The notes: generated by a model not told the origin, from the sequence alone. A DNA stretch of 64,000 bases from Lachnospiraceae bacterium (GCA_902363135.1 CABIZF010000001.1:558001-622000); one strand, 5' to 3'. Counted from the stretch's first letter, positions 26,600 through 36,048 are shown. Numbers and translations are program-made.

Positions 26600-27541
26600 A
26601 TGGCAAAAGTAAAGTTAACAGAACTGATGAAAGAAAAACAGCTTCTTTCGTTTGAGGTTTTCCCGCCGAAGACGGACAAGGGAATGGAGAATCTTCCGGG
26701 AACGATTGAAAAGCTCTGCGAGTTCAATCCGGAGTACATCTCCTGTACATATGGAGCAGGCGGCGGAAATGTAGGACGTAACCGTGAGGTATGTCAGGAG
26801 ATCATCAAGGCAGGCACCACACCGGTAACGCACTTCACCGTTATCAAAAATACAAAGGAAGGCATCAAGCAGCAGCTGGAGCAGTATCTGGCAGAGGGTG
26901 TAGACCATATGCTGGCACTGCGCGGCGATATTCCGCTTGGCGAGACCACGACCTGTGGTGATTTTGATTACGCAACCGATCTGGTGGCATTTACACGTAA
27001 AGAGTTCGGCGACAAGTTCGAGATCGCAGTAGCAGGATCTCCGGAGGGACACATCTCCTGCCGCAGCCTTGATGCTGATATCGCAGTTCTGAAAATGAAA
27101 CAGGACAACGGCGCAGACTACATCATGACTCAGCTCTGCTGGGATATGGAGCAGTTCAAGGTATGGCTGGACAAGATCCGTTCTGCTGGTGTTACCATGC
27201 CGGTAGATGTAGGTATCATGCCGATTCTGGATCAGGCAGCAACGATCAACATGGCACTGTCCCGCAACGGCTGTGTAATGGAGCGTGAGCTTGCAAGACT
27301 GATCTCCAAATACTGGCTGTTCCCGAATCCGTTTGCTGCAAAGGATGCAGAGGGCAAGCCGTTCGATATGTTCTATGAGCAGAAGGTAAGAGATTTCAAG
27401 GAAGCTGGTATCGAGTACACGATCAAGCAGATCGACGCATACCGCGCACTCGGCGTAAATGGCATCCATCTGTATGCACTGAACAAGTGGCAGGATGTAT
27501 CCCGCATCATCAAAGAGTCCGGAATGCGCACGCTTGTTTAA
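26600..27541 (+). CDS. metF: Methylenetetrahydrofolate reductase
   Basis: 313-residue flavoprotein barrel that reduces methylene-THF to methyl-THF, the last step of the methyl branch. MetF motifs are SFEVFPPK, SCTYGAGG, THFT, ALRGDIP and the FAD-site PVDVGIMPI. No metV or rnfC2 accompanies it, unlike in several acetogens. A single-subunit NADH enzyme of this size is known from Peptostreptococcus (Blautia) productus, so direct NADH use is plausible. GGAGG stands upstream. Confidence 0.94.
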   Translation: MAKVKLTELMKEKQLLSFEVFPPKTDKGMENLPGTIEKLCEFNPEYISCTYGAGGGNVGRNREVCQEIIKAGTTPVTHFTVIKNTKEGIKQQLEQYLAEGVDHMLALRGDIPLGETTTCGDFDYATDLVAFTRKEFGDKFEIAVAGSPEGHISCRSLDADIAVLKMKQDNGADYIMTQLCWDMEQFKVWLDKIRSAGVTMPVDVGIMPILDQAATINMALSRNGCVMERELARLISKYWLFPNPFAAKDAEGKPFDMFYEQKVRDFKEAGIEYTIKQIDAYRALGVNGIHLYALNKWQDVSRIIKESGMRTLV

Positions 27542-27637
27542 TTATTCTATTTACTGTAAGACTTGATTACGGCTTTTGCGGCGAAGCTGCAAAGGGCGGG
27601 TGAAATAAAATTGCGGAAGAAGCAACAGGAGGAAACT

Positions 27638-28408
27638 ATGGCACACGTAATAGCAATTGCCGGCAAGGGCGGCGTAGGAAAAACAACACTTTCCGGACTG
27701 CTGATCCAGGCTATGTGCAAACTTGGAAAAACACCGATTCTTGCAGTCGATGCAGACGCAAACTCGAATTTAAATGAAGTGCTCGGAGTGGATGTGGAAA
27801 TGACGCTCGGTGAAGTGCGTGAGCAGATTGAACGGGCTGAGACGAGCAGCCAGAATCCGATTCCGTCCGGCATGTCCAAGGCGGATTACGCGGAGATCAT
27901 GTTCCAGCGCTGCCTGAATGAAGACGACGATTTCGATCTTCTCGTGATGGGGCGGACGCAGGGGAAAGGCTGTTACTGCTATGTAAATGGTATTTTACAG
28001 GCACAGATGCAGAAGCTTCTTCCACACTATCAGTACATGATCGTGGACAACGAGGCAGGGATGGAGCATATCAGCCGCGGTATTCTGCCGAAGGTGGACA
28101 CACTGATTCTCGTCAGTGACTGTTCCAGACGCGGTGTGCAGGCGGCGGGCAGAATCGCACAGCTTGCAAAGGAGTGCAATCTCAACCCGTCCACCATGGG
28201 ACTGATCGTGAACCGGGCTCCGGGCGGAAAGCTGAATGCCGGTACGCTGGAGGAGATCGAGCAGGAGGGACTGAACCTGCTCGGCGTAGTACCGCATGAC
28301 GATCTGGTATACGAGTATGACTGCGACGGAAAGCCGACCGTACAGTTGCCGGATGATTCGGCAGTGCGGACTGCGTTGAATGAAATCATAAAAAAGATCT
28401 CTCTGTAG
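27638..28408 (+). CDS. cooC: CooC-type nickel-insertion ATPase, first copy
   Basis: 256-residue MinD/SIMIBI-class ATPase: GKGGVGKTTLSG P-loop at the N-terminus, and the nickel-binding C-x-C in GKGCYCYVNG (near residue 112). CooC inserts nickel into the C-cluster of CODH. Start at 27638 has AGGAGG 7 bases upstream; a longer frame from 27563 has none. Directly before cooS. The paralog at 30448 has its own C-x-C. Confidence 0.92.
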   Translation: MAHVIAIAGKGGVGKTTLSGLLIQAMCKLGKTPILAVDADANSNLNEVLGVDVEMTLGEVREQIERAETSSQNPIPSGMSKADYAEIMFQRCLNEDDDFDLLVMGRTQGKGCYCYVNGILQAQMQKLLPHYQYMIVDNEAGMEHISRGILPKVDTLILVSDCSRRGVQAAGRIAQLAKECNLNPSTMGLIVNRAPGGKLNAGTLEEIEQEGLNLLGVVPHDDLVYEYDCDGKPTVQLPDDSAVRTALNEIIKKISL

Positions 28409-28451
28409 ACTGGAGAAGAGATCAGAAAATAAATCATCAAGGAGGTCAATA

Positions 28452-30344
28452 ATGGGCGACTTTAAATTGACAACAGTAGAAGAGTTCGAAGCGGCTACCG
28501 ACCGACTTCTCGAAACTGGAAAAAAGGTAGGAGCAGACGCATGGCAGTATCGTGTAAAGAACCAGACTCCGCACTGTAAGTTCGGTGAGACTGGTATCTG
28601 CTGCCGCATCTGTGCAATGGGACCGTGCCGTATCACCCCGAAGGCACCGAGAGGTATCTGCGGATGTGACGCACATGGTATCGTAGCTCGTAACTACCTG
28701 AAATTCACTGCTGGAGGATCTGCTACACATTCCGACCATGGCCGTGAGATCTGCCATACCCTGTACTGTGCAGATCCGAACGGAGCTTATAAGGTAAAGG
28801 ATCCTGAGAAGCTGATTCGTATTGCAAAAGAGTGGGGCGTTGAGACAGAGGGCAAGGATATTTACGATCTGGCTCACGAGATGGCAGTGCTCGGTATGGA
28901 AGAGTACGGTAAGGTATTTGGTTACCAGAGATTCTTAAAGAGAGCACCGCAGCATACACAGGACATCTGGGAGAAGCAGGAGATCGCTCCGAGAGCAATC
29001 GACCGCGAGGTTTCCTGTTCCCTGCATATGACTCATATGGGATGCTCCTCCCTTCCGGAGGCTCTGATCCGTCAGTCCTTAAGATCCGGACTTTCTGATG
29101 GATGGGGCGGATCCATGGCTGGTACAGAGTTCTCTGACGTGTTGTTTGGTACTCCGAAGCCGCTGGATACCGAGGCAGACCTTGGCGTTATGAACGCTGA
29201 AAACGTAAATATCGTTGTACACGGACATGATCCGTCACTTTCCGAGATGATCTGTGAGTATGCAGATGATCCGGAGATGATCGCATATGCAAAAGAGATG
29301 GGTGCGAAGGGCATCACGATTTCCGGTGTCTGCTGTACCTCCAACGAAGTAGCAATGCGTCGTGGTATTCCGATGGCAGGTAACTTCCTGCAGCAGGAGA
29401 ATGTAGTTCTGACCGGAGCCTGTGAGGCAATCGTCGTTGACGTTCAGTGTATTTTCCCGGCATTAGGGCCTCTGTCCAAGTGCTTCCACACCAAATTCGT
29501 GACGACTTCCCCGATTGCACAGATGCCGGATGCAGAGTTCATCCGCTTTAGCCCGGAGAATGCGGCAGAAAATGCAAAGGCTATCGTAAAGATGGCAATC
29601 GAGAACTTCAAGAACAGAAAGCCGGAGCTTGTACATATTCCGAGCCAGAAGCAGAAGGCAACGGTTGGTTATTCCTTCGAGGCAATTGTAAAGCAGCTGG
29701 ATACCGTAGCAAACTCTCAGGTAGACGAGTTCGGTACCACCAAGCCGCTTATCGAGTGCATCACTTCCGGCGTTCTGCGTGGAGCAGTTGCTATGGTAGG
29801 GTGTAACAACCCGAAGGTAAGACCGGACAGCGCACACATCGAGCTGATGAAGAAGCTGATCGCAAACGACATCATCATCGTAGCATCCGGATGTTCCGCA
29901 CAGGCAGCTGCAAAGGCTGGACTGATGGATAAGAGAGCAAAGGATCTCTGCGGCGCAGGTCTGAAGAGAGTCTGCGAGCTGGCTGACATTCCGCCGGTAC
30001 TTCACATGGGCTCCTGTGTAGACATCAGCCGTATGATGGTTCTGGTTGCAGAGCTGGCAAAGGATTCCGGACTGAACATTTCTCAGCTTCCGGTAGTAGG
30101 CTGCGCACCGGAGTGGATGTCTGAGAAGGCAGTTTCCATCGGTAACTACGTTGTAGCGACAGGTCTCGATACCTTCCTTGGTGTTGACCCGTATGTAAGC
30201 GGATCTGACAAGGTGGCAGAGCTTCTGACCAGCGGCATCAGAGACTGGGTTGAGGCTGCTTACACCGTTGAGAAGGATATCGATAAGCTCGGCGATAAGA
30301 TGATCGAGAGAATTGAAGAGAAGAGAGCAGCAATCGGCATCTGA
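28452..30344 (+). CDS. cooS: Anaerobic CO dehydrogenase catalytic subunit
   Basis: 630 residues. Nickel-iron-sulfur enzyme that reduces CO2 to CO for acetyl-CoA synthase (the AcsA subunit of the acs cluster). The B/D-cluster cysteines lie near the N-terminus in CCRICAMGPCRI and GICGCDAHGIVARN; C-cluster residues in VHGHDPSLSE, GVCCTSNE, TGACEAIVVDVQCI, MVGCNNP, ASGCSAQ and MGSCVDISR. AAGGAGG precedes the ATG. Very frequent GTA, AAG and CTG codons mark strong expression. Confidence 0.97.
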   Translation: MGDFKLTTVEEFEAATDRLLETGKKVGADAWQYRVKNQTPHCKFGETGICCRICAMGPCRITPKAPRGICGCDAHGIVARNYLKFTAGGSATHSDHGREICHTLYCADPNGAYKVKDPEKLIRIAKEWGVETEGKDIYDLAHEMAVLGMEEYGKVFGYQRFLKRAPQHTQDIWEKQEIAPRAIDREVSCSLHMTHMGCSSLPEALIRQSLRSGLSDGWGGSMAGTEFSDVLFGTPKPLDTEADLGVMNAENVNIVVHGHDPSLSEMICEYADDPEMIAYAKEMGAKGITISGVCCTSNEVAMRRGIPMAGNFLQQENVVLTGACEAIVVDVQCIFPALGPLSKCFHTKFVTTSPIAQMPDAEFIRFSPENAAENAKAIVKMAIENFKNRKPELVHIPSQKQKATVGYSFEAIVKQLDTVANSQVDEFGTTKPLIECITSGVLRGAVAMVGCNNPKVRPDSAHIELMKKLIANDIIIVASGCSAQAAAKAGLMDKRAKDLCGAGLKRVCELADIPPVLHMGSCVDISRMMVLVAELAKDSGLNISQLPVVGCAPEWMSEKAVSIGNYVVATGLDTFLGVDPYVSGSDKVAELLTSGIRDWVEAAYTVEKDIDKLGDKMIERIEEKRAAIGI

Positions 30345-30368
30345 TTGAATGGTCTGATTCTATTAGCA

Positions 30369-30410
30369 TCTGCGGCGTTGCAGTTCGGTAAAAGGCTGTG
30401 ACGCTGCAGA
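30369..30410 (+). other. Hairpin between cooS and the second cooC
   Basis: Arms TCTGCGGCGTTGCAG (30369-30383) and CTGTGACGCTGCAGA (30396-30410) pair with two small internal loops. There is no T-run, so transcript processing or 3' protection of the abundant cooS message is more likely than termination. Confidence 0.5.
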
Positions 30411-30447
30411 AAAAGAAATTATACAGTAACATGAGGTGACTGAATTT

Positions 30448-31218
30448 ATGAAGATTGCGGTAACCGGAAAGGGCGGCGTTGGTAAGACAACGTTTGCCGC
30501 GACACTTGCAAGACTCTATGCAGACGAAGGACATCCTGTTCTGGCTGCAGACGCAGACCCGGATGCGAATCTCGGGCTTGCACTTGGCTTTTCCGAGGAA
30601 GAGCTCGACGAAATTGTTCCGATCTCCAAAATGCGTAAGCTTGTTGAGGAGCGGACCGGAGCAGATGAATTTAACAAGATTTTCAGGCTGAATCCGAAGG
30701 TGGATGATATTCCGGATAAGTATGCGAAGAGCTGCAACGGCGTGAAGCTTCTCGTTCTCGGTACGATCGAGACAGGGGGAAGCGGCTGTGTCTGCCCGGA
30801 GCACGTTATGCTGAAGCGCATAATTAATCACCTGATGCTGCACTCGGGCGATGTGGTCATTCTGGATATGGAAGCAGGACTGGAGCATCTGGGGCGTGGT
30901 ACGACGAGCGGCATGGACGCATTTGTCGTTGTCATTGAGCCGGGCGCGCGCAGTGTACAGACCTATAAGAATGTCAAACGTCTGGCAAAGGATCTTGGCG
31001 TATCACAGGTAATGGTGGTAGCGAATAAGGTACGGAGTGCAGAGGACGAAGAGTTTATCCGTGCGAAGATTCCTGCAGAGGATCTTCTGGGATTTATTCA
31101 TTACAACTCTGAAGTGATCGACGCAGACCGTCAGGGCGAGTCGCCGTATGACTTCAGTGAGAAACTGATTCAGGAAGTACGCAACATTAAAGACAAAATA
31201 GATCATTCAAAGAATTGA
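30448..31218 (+). CDS. cooC: CooC/AcsF-type nickel-insertion ATPase, second copy
   Basis: 256 residues. P-loop GKGGVGKTTFAATLA, DADPDANLG, and C-x-C in GGSGCVCPEHVM. It lies directly before acsB, which suggests the AcsF role, nickel loading of the ACS A-cluster, while the first copy would serve CODH. That split is inferred from position. Start at 30448 has GAGGTGA upstream; GTG at 30436 overlaps that site. A long acidic tract follows the P-loop. Confidence 0.9.
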   Translation: MKIAVTGKGGVGKTTFAATLARLYADEGHPVLAADADPDANLGLALGFSEEELDEIVPISKMRKLVEERTGADEFNKIFRLNPKVDDIPDKYAKSCNGVKLLVLGTIETGGSGCVCPEHVMLKRIINHLMLHSGDVVILDMEAGLEHLGRGTTSGMDAFVVVIEPGARSVQTYKNVKRLAKDLGVSQVMVVANKVRSAEDEEFIRAKIPAEDLLGFIHYNSEVIDADRQGESPYDFSEKLIQEVRNIKDKIDHSKN

Positions 31219-31235
31219 TTGGAGGTATTGAAGAC

Positions 31236-33359
31236 ATGACTTTATTTGATGTTGTATTTAGTGGAAATGATACCGTTTACGGCCTGACCGAAAACGCGAT
31301 CAATGAAGCGATTGCAAAGTATGGTGAGGACAAGGCAGTAGCTTTCCCGGATACCGCTTACAGCCTTCCGTGTTATTATGGTGTAACCGGAACAAAGGTT
31401 GGTAACCTTGGTGAGTTAAAGGCTGCACTCGGAGTGGTAAAGACTCTTATGACGAGAGAGCAGAAGCTCAACGATGCGTTTATGTCCGGTGTTGCTACCG
31501 CACTTTGCGCAGAGTTTATCGAAGTTCTGAAATACATTGATGGTGCTACCCCGTATGAAGCTCCGTGCTACGGCCATCTGGCAGATGCAGTGATCCGTGA
31601 GCTTGGTGTTCCGCTTGTTACCGGAGATATTCCGGGCGTTGCAGTTATCCTTGGCGCAGCTCCGACTGCAGAAGAGGGTGTTGCACTTGTAAAGAGCTAC
31701 CAGGCACAGGGTATTCTCGTTACTCTTGTTGGCGGCATCGTAGATCAGTGTGAGCAGATGGGATACAAGACCGGCGCAAACGTTCGTGTCATCCCGCTTG
31801 GCAAGGATGTGACATCTGTTATCCATGTTGTATCCGTTGCGATCCGTGCAGCTCTGATCTTTGGTAATGTAACTGCCGGTGATTCGGCAGCATTGATGGA
31901 GTACACCATGAAGCGTGTACCGGCATTCGTAAACGCATTTGCTCCGCTGGATCCGGTAATCGTAGCATGTGGTGCAGGTGCAATCGCACTTGGCTTCCCG
32001 GTAATCACAAACGAGGATACGTTCAAGGTTCCGAAGAGCCTGATCGTACAGCCGGATGTTTCCAAGTTTAATGCTACATCTCTTGAAGCAAGAGACATCA
32101 AGATCAAGATTACAAATATTGATATCCCGGTTGCTTACGCATCTGCATTCGAGGGTGAGATCATCCGTCGTAAAGATATGCAGGTAGAGTTCGACGGTTC
32201 TCGCGTAGACTGCTTCGAGCTGGTGCAGACCAAGGATATGAGCGAAGTAGAGGATCACAAGATCGAAGTCATCGGACCGGATATCGATACATTCGAGGTT
32301 GGTTCCAAGCACTCCCTTGCTTACATCGTAGAAGTAGCAGGCAAGAGCATGCAGCCGGATTTCGAGCCGGTTATCGAGCGTAAGTTCCATTCTTACCTGA
32401 ACTGTGTAGAGGGCGCATATCATACCGGTCAGCGTGACATGTTCCGTATCCGTATCGGTAAAGAGTGCTTTAACGCAGGTTTCCGTGCAAAGCACATCGG
32501 TGAAATCCTTTACGCAAAGGTAAAGAGTGAGTTCGCAGCAGTTGTTGACCGCTGTCAGGTAAAGGTCATCACAGATGCAGATCTGTGTACCAAGCTTCGT
32601 CATGAGCTGGCAACCCCTGTATTCGATAAGCGTGATGAGCGTCTGAATACCCTGACTGATGAGAGCGTAGATGTATACTACAGCTGCATCATGTGCCAGG
32701 CATTCTCCCCGAGCCACGTATGTGTTGTTACTCCGGAGAGACTTGGACTTTGCGGTGCCGTTTCATGGCTGGATGCAAAGGCAACCCATCAGCTGGACCC
32801 GCAGGGACCGTGCCAGGTGATCACCAAGGAAAGACCGATTGATGAGAGAATCGGTGAGTACGAGGATGTAAACGAGGCAGTTCAGAAATTATCTCAGGGT
32901 GCGCTGGATGATGTATCCCTGTATTCTATCATTGAGAAGCCGATGACATCCTGCGGATGCTTCGAGTGTATCTGTGGTATCGAGCCGCTGTCCAACGGTG
33001 TCTGCATCGCAAACCGTGAGTACGCAGGCATGACTCCGATCGGTATGACCTTCTCCGAGCTGGCATCTATGACCGGTGGCGGAGTTCAGACCCCGGGCTT
33101 CATGGGACATGGTAAGCATTTCATCGCTTCCAAGAAGTTCATGAAGGCAGAGGGCGGCGTAGCACGTATCGTGTGGATGCCGAAGGAGCTGAAGGATCAG
33201 GTAGCAGAGAGATTGAACCAGACAGCAAAAGAGCTGTACGGTATCGACAACTTCTGTGATATGATCGGTGATGAGACTGTAGCCGAGGATCCAGAGACAC
33301 TGCTTGCATTCCTTGAGGAAAAGGGACATCCGGCACTTGGCATGGAGCCAATGATGTAA
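31236..33359 (+). CDS. acsB: Acetyl-CoA synthase (CODH/ACS alpha subunit)
   Basis: 707 residues. Joins CO, the methyl group from the corrinoid protein and CoA to make acetyl-CoA. A-cluster ligands are Cys484, 487, 496 and 506 (YSCIMCQAFSPSHVC...GLC) and the nickel-bridging Cys573-Gly-Cys575 (TSCGCFEC). These fit the Moorella enzyme (506/509/518/528 and 595/597) with a constant offset of 22, which equals the difference in total length and confirms the start at 31236. GGAGG stands 10 bases upstream. Confidence 0.97.
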   Translation: MTLFDVVFSGNDTVYGLTENAINEAIAKYGEDKAVAFPDTAYSLPCYYGVTGTKVGNLGELKAALGVVKTLMTREQKLNDAFMSGVATALCAEFIEVLKYIDGATPYEAPCYGHLADAVIRELGVPLVTGDIPGVAVILGAAPTAEEGVALVKSYQAQGILVTLVGGIVDQCEQMGYKTGANVRVIPLGKDVTSVIHVVSVAIRAALIFGNVTAGDSAALMEYTMKRVPAFVNAFAPLDPVIVACGAGAIALGFPVITNEDTFKVPKSLIVQPDVSKFNATSLEARDIKIKITNIDIPVAYASAFEGEIIRRKDMQVEFDGSRVDCFELVQTKDMSEVEDHKIEVIGPDIDTFEVGSKHSLAYIVEVAGKSMQPDFEPVIERKFHSYLNCVEGAYHTGQRDMFRIRIGKECFNAGFRAKHIGEILYAKVKSEFAAVVDRCQVKVITDADLCTKLRHELATPVFDKRDERLNTLTDESVDVYYSCIMCQAFSPSHVCVVTPERLGLCGAVSWLDAKATHQLDPQGPCQVITKERPIDERIGEYEDVNEAVQKLSQGALDDVSLYSIIEKPMTSCGCFECICGIEPLSNGVCIANREYAGMTPIGMTFSELASMTGGGVQTPGFMGHGKHFIASKKFMKAEGGVARIVWMPKELKDQVAERLNQTAKELYGIDNFCDMIGDETVAEDPETLLAFLEEKGHPALGMEPMM

Positions 33360-33433
33360 AAATCGCTCTGCGGCATAGCCGCAGAGTGGGGCGGCTGATG
33401 CCGCCCCATGTCTGCAACGCAGACACGATTTTT
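33358..33433 (+). other. Perfect four-way-junction (cloverleaf) structure between acsB and acsD
   Basis: Outer stem AAAAATCG (33358-33365)/CGATTTTT (33426-33433) encloses three abutting perfect hairpins: CTCTGCGGC-ata-GCCGCAGAG (33366-33386), TGGGGCGGC-tgat-GCCGCCCCA (33387-33408) and TGTCTGC-aac-GCAGACA (33409-33425). No base is unpaired at the junction. The outer stem includes the last two bases of the acsB stop codon. It is not a tRNA: no T-loop, anticodon or D-loop consensus. Confidence 0.85.
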
Positions 33434-33440
33434 AACGAGG

Positions 33441-33580
33441 AAAAACGCTTTGCGTTTTTTCGAGTCTAGAGTCGAACCATTCAGTATCTGCATTCCAGTG
33501 ACTGCGTTAGCAGACACAGCTAATTCTATTCTATTTTATTTAGGCGGATATCGGACTAACCCTCCGATATAAAATAAATT
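33441..33580 (+). other. Further hairpins in the acsB-acsD gap
   Basis: AAAAACGC-ttt-GCGTTTTT (33441-33459) could act as a weak terminator. CTGC-gtta-GCAG lies near 33502, and ATATCGGA-ctaaccc-TCCGATAT near 33550-33572. No open reading frame with a ribosome binding site is seen. The 298-base gap is therefore mostly secondary structure. Confidence 0.6.
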
Positions 33581-33657
33581 TTATCTAACCAATGAAAGCC
33601 GACAGAGTACAGATTGTGCTCTGCTTTGGCATGCAAAATCAAGGAGGTAACGAAACA

Positions 33658-34599
33658 ATGCCGTTTACTGCAAAATCAGGAAAATTCAGTGCCAATATCA
33701 ATACACTGACCATGGGCACTGGCGACAAAGCAATCGTTCTTGGCGGAGAGAATGTATTACCATTTTATACATTCGATGCTCCGATCGAGAATGCACCGAA
33801 GGTAGGCATCGAGATCACCGATGGTGGTATGGATACAGAGCCGGAGTGCGTAAAGAAATATTATGAGGGATGTTCAACAGTTGTTGACATGGCTAAGAAG
33901 GCTGCAACCTTCGAAGGCGTTGATTTCTTAAGCATCCATTTGGAAGGCGGAGATCCGAATGGTGAGAACAAACCGACCGAGGAACTGATCAATATCGTAA
34001 AAGAAGTTGCGGATGCGGTAGATCTTCCGATCGTGGTTTGCGGATGTAAGAACGTTGAGAAGGATGCAGAGATTTTTGCAAAAGCATCTGAGGTACTCAG
34101 CGGAAAGAATGCTGTTATGCTTGCAGCAAAAGAAGAAAACTATAAGAATGTCGGAGCATCAGCTGGTCTTGCTTACAAGCAGATCGTAGGTGCTGAGTCC
34201 GCCGATGATATCAACCTTGCAAAGCAGTTAAACGTACTGCTGACACAGCTTGGCGTTGATGCAAAATCCATCGTTATGAACGTAGGTACTGCAGCAGCTG
34301 GTTACGGCTACGAGTACGTTGTTTCTACCATGGACCGTATCAAGGCAGCAGCTCTTCAGCAGGGCGACGCTACACTGCAGATGCCGATCATCACTCCGGT
34401 TGCGTCTGAAACATGGGGCGTTAAGGAGTCTGTAGCAACAGAAGAGGATATGCCGGAATGGGGCGATCAGGAAGCACGCGGAATCGATATGGAAGTAGAG
34501 ACTGCAGCAGCAGACCTTGCTTCCGGTTCCAACGCAGTTATTCTGAAGCACCCGGTATCTGTCGCTACGATCTCCAAAATGATCAAAGCTCTGGTTTAA
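33658..34599 (+). CDS. acsD: Corrinoid iron-sulfur protein small subunit
   Basis: 313-residue barrel subunit (delta) of the CFeSP that carries the methyl group between methyltransferase and ACS. Family motifs include ENVLPFYTFDA, DFLSIHLEGGDPNGE, VVCGCKNVEKD and MNVGTAAAGYGYEY. The start at 33658 has AAGGAGGTAAC; an in-frame ATG at 33592 does not. acsC follows after 27 bases. Confidence 0.95.
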   Translation: MPFTAKSGKFSANINTLTMGTGDKAIVLGGENVLPFYTFDAPIENAPKVGIEITDGGMDTEPECVKKYYEGCSTVVDMAKKAATFEGVDFLSIHLEGGDPNGENKPTEELINIVKEVADAVDLPIVVCGCKNVEKDAEIFAKASEVLSGKNAVMLAAKEENYKNVGASAGLAYKQIVGAESADDINLAKQLNVLLTQLGVDAKSIVMNVGTAAAGYGYEYVVSTMDRIKAAALQQGDATLQMPIITPVASETWGVKESVATEEDMPEWGDQEARGIDMEVETAAADLASGSNAVILKHPVSVATISKMIKALV

Positions 34600-34626
34600 T
34601 AACAATACTTAGGAGGATATAAAACA

Positions 34627-35973
34627 ATGGCATTAAAAGGTCTTGATATCTTTAAATTATCACCGAAGAAGAACTGTAAGGAATGCGGTTCTCCGACATG
34701 TATGGCCTTCTCCATGAAGGTTGCTCAGGGCGCTGTCAGCATTGACGCCTGCCCGTATTTCTCAGAGGACGCAAAGGCAGCTATGAGCGAGGCAACTGCT
34801 CCGCCAATGAAGACCATCAAAATTGGTGCAGGCGAGCAGGAGATGACGCTTGGTGGCGAGACCGTTCTGTTCCGTCATGAGAAGACATTTGTTAGTAAAA
34901 CAAGATATGCGGTAGATCTTTGCAGCTCTATGGATGATGCAACGATCGATGCAAGAATCGCTGAGCTGAAGCATGTAGATTACGACCGTATCGGTGAGCG
35001 TATGTATGTTGAGATGATCGACGTTGAGTACGACCCGGCAAGCGGCGCAGATCGTTATGTAGAGCTCGTGAAGAAAGCAGCAGGAGAAGGAAGAGTCCTG
35101 ATCCTTGACTGTCAGGATGTTGAGGTTGCAAAGGCAGCTCTCGATGTCTGCAAGGATTCCAAGCCGGTATTAAACGGTGCAAATCCGACCAACTATGAGG
35201 AAATGAGCAAGGTAGCTACCGAGGCTGGCGTGGCACTTGGTGTGCGCGGTGCAAACGAGGACGAGTTGTATGATACTTTGGCAGCTCTGGAGAAGCTTGG
35301 CAACAAGAATCTCCTGTTTAACGCATGTACCGATTCTGCAAAGGCAGCATTCGCTACAGCAGTACAGTTCCGTAAGGCAGCGATTAAAGACAGCAACCGT
35401 ACCTGCGGTTATCCGTCTATCGTAAACGTATCCAAGATTGCAAAGGGTGATTTTCACCTTCAGGCAGCACTGCTGTCCCTCTTCACTGTAAAGTATGGCT
35501 CTATCATCATTGCAGAGAAGATCGGTTATGCAGAAGCACTTCCGCTTTATGGCTTAAGACAGAATGTCTTCACAGACCCGCAGAAGCCGATGAAGGTAGC
35601 ACCGGGCGTTTACCCGATCAATGGTGGCGATGAGAATTCTATCTGCCTGACGACCGTTGACTTTGCTCTGACCTACTTTGTAGTATCCGGTGAGCTGGAG
35701 CGTTCCGGTGTTCCGTGCAACCTGATCATCAACGATGCAGGCGGACTTTCCGTACTGACCTCCTGGGCAGCAGGTAAGTTCTCCTCTACCTCGATTGCAA
35801 ACTTCTTCAAGGAGCAGGATATCGAGGGTAAGATCAAGTGCCGCAAGCTCTGCATTCCGGGTAAGGTAGCAGTCCTGAAGGGTGAGCTGGAAGCAAAGAT
35901 GCCGGGCTGGGAGATCATCGTAGCTCCGAGAGAGGCAGTTCAGCTTGTAAAATTCCTGAAGGATATGCAGTAA
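34627..35973 (+). CDS. acsC: Corrinoid iron-sulfur protein large subunit
   Basis: 448 residues. N-terminal [4Fe-4S] motif Cys17-x2-Cys20-x4-Cys25-x16-Cys42 (NCKECGSPTCMAF...DACPYF), a central barrel, and a C-terminal cobamide-binding part (INDAGGLSVLTSWAAG). Accepts methyl from AcsE and passes it to AcsB. Needs cobalamin-type cofactor, relevant to the riboswitch at 46414. Confidence 0.96.
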   Translation: MALKGLDIFKLSPKKNCKECGSPTCMAFSMKVAQGAVSIDACPYFSEDAKAAMSEATAPPMKTIKIGAGEQEMTLGGETVLFRHEKTFVSKTRYAVDLCSSMDDATIDARIAELKHVDYDRIGERMYVEMIDVEYDPASGADRYVELVKKAAGEGRVLILDCQDVEVAKAALDVCKDSKPVLNGANPTNYEEMSKVATEAGVALGVRGANEDELYDTLAALEKLGNKNLLFNACTDSAKAAFATAVQFRKAAIKDSNRTCGYPSIVNVSKIAKGDFHLQAALLSLFTVKYGSIIIAEKIGYAEALPLYGLRQNVFTDPQKPMKVAPGVYPINGGDENSICLTTVDFALTYFVVSGELERSGVPCNLIINDAGGLSVLTSWAAGKFSSTSIANFFKEQDIEGKIKCRKLCIPGKVAVLKGELEAKMPGWEIIVAPREAVQLVKFLKDMQ

Positions 35974-35994
35974 TTCCTGCTTATTCAGAAATGC

Positions 35995-36020
35995 CCGGAA
36001 GCCGTCTGGGCGGCTTCTGG
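35995..36020 (+). other. Hairpin between acsC and acsE
   Basis: CCGGAAGCCG-tctggg-CGGCTTCTGG, one G-T pair, no T-run. Likely a processing or stability hairpin within the operon. Confidence 0.6.
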
Positions 36021-36048
36021 AAAATAATAATTTTAAAGGAGAAAAACA

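Noticed and set aside
31416..32717. 433-codon open frame antisense to acsB
   Set aside because: Shadow of acsB, whose metal ligands fit the family exactly. Composition is Cys/Leu/Thr-rich as expected from the complement.
33358..33433. Cloverleaf as a tRNA gene
   Set aside because: Arms and loops do not match tRNA dimensions (loops of 3-4 bases), and there is no T-loop or D-loop consensus.
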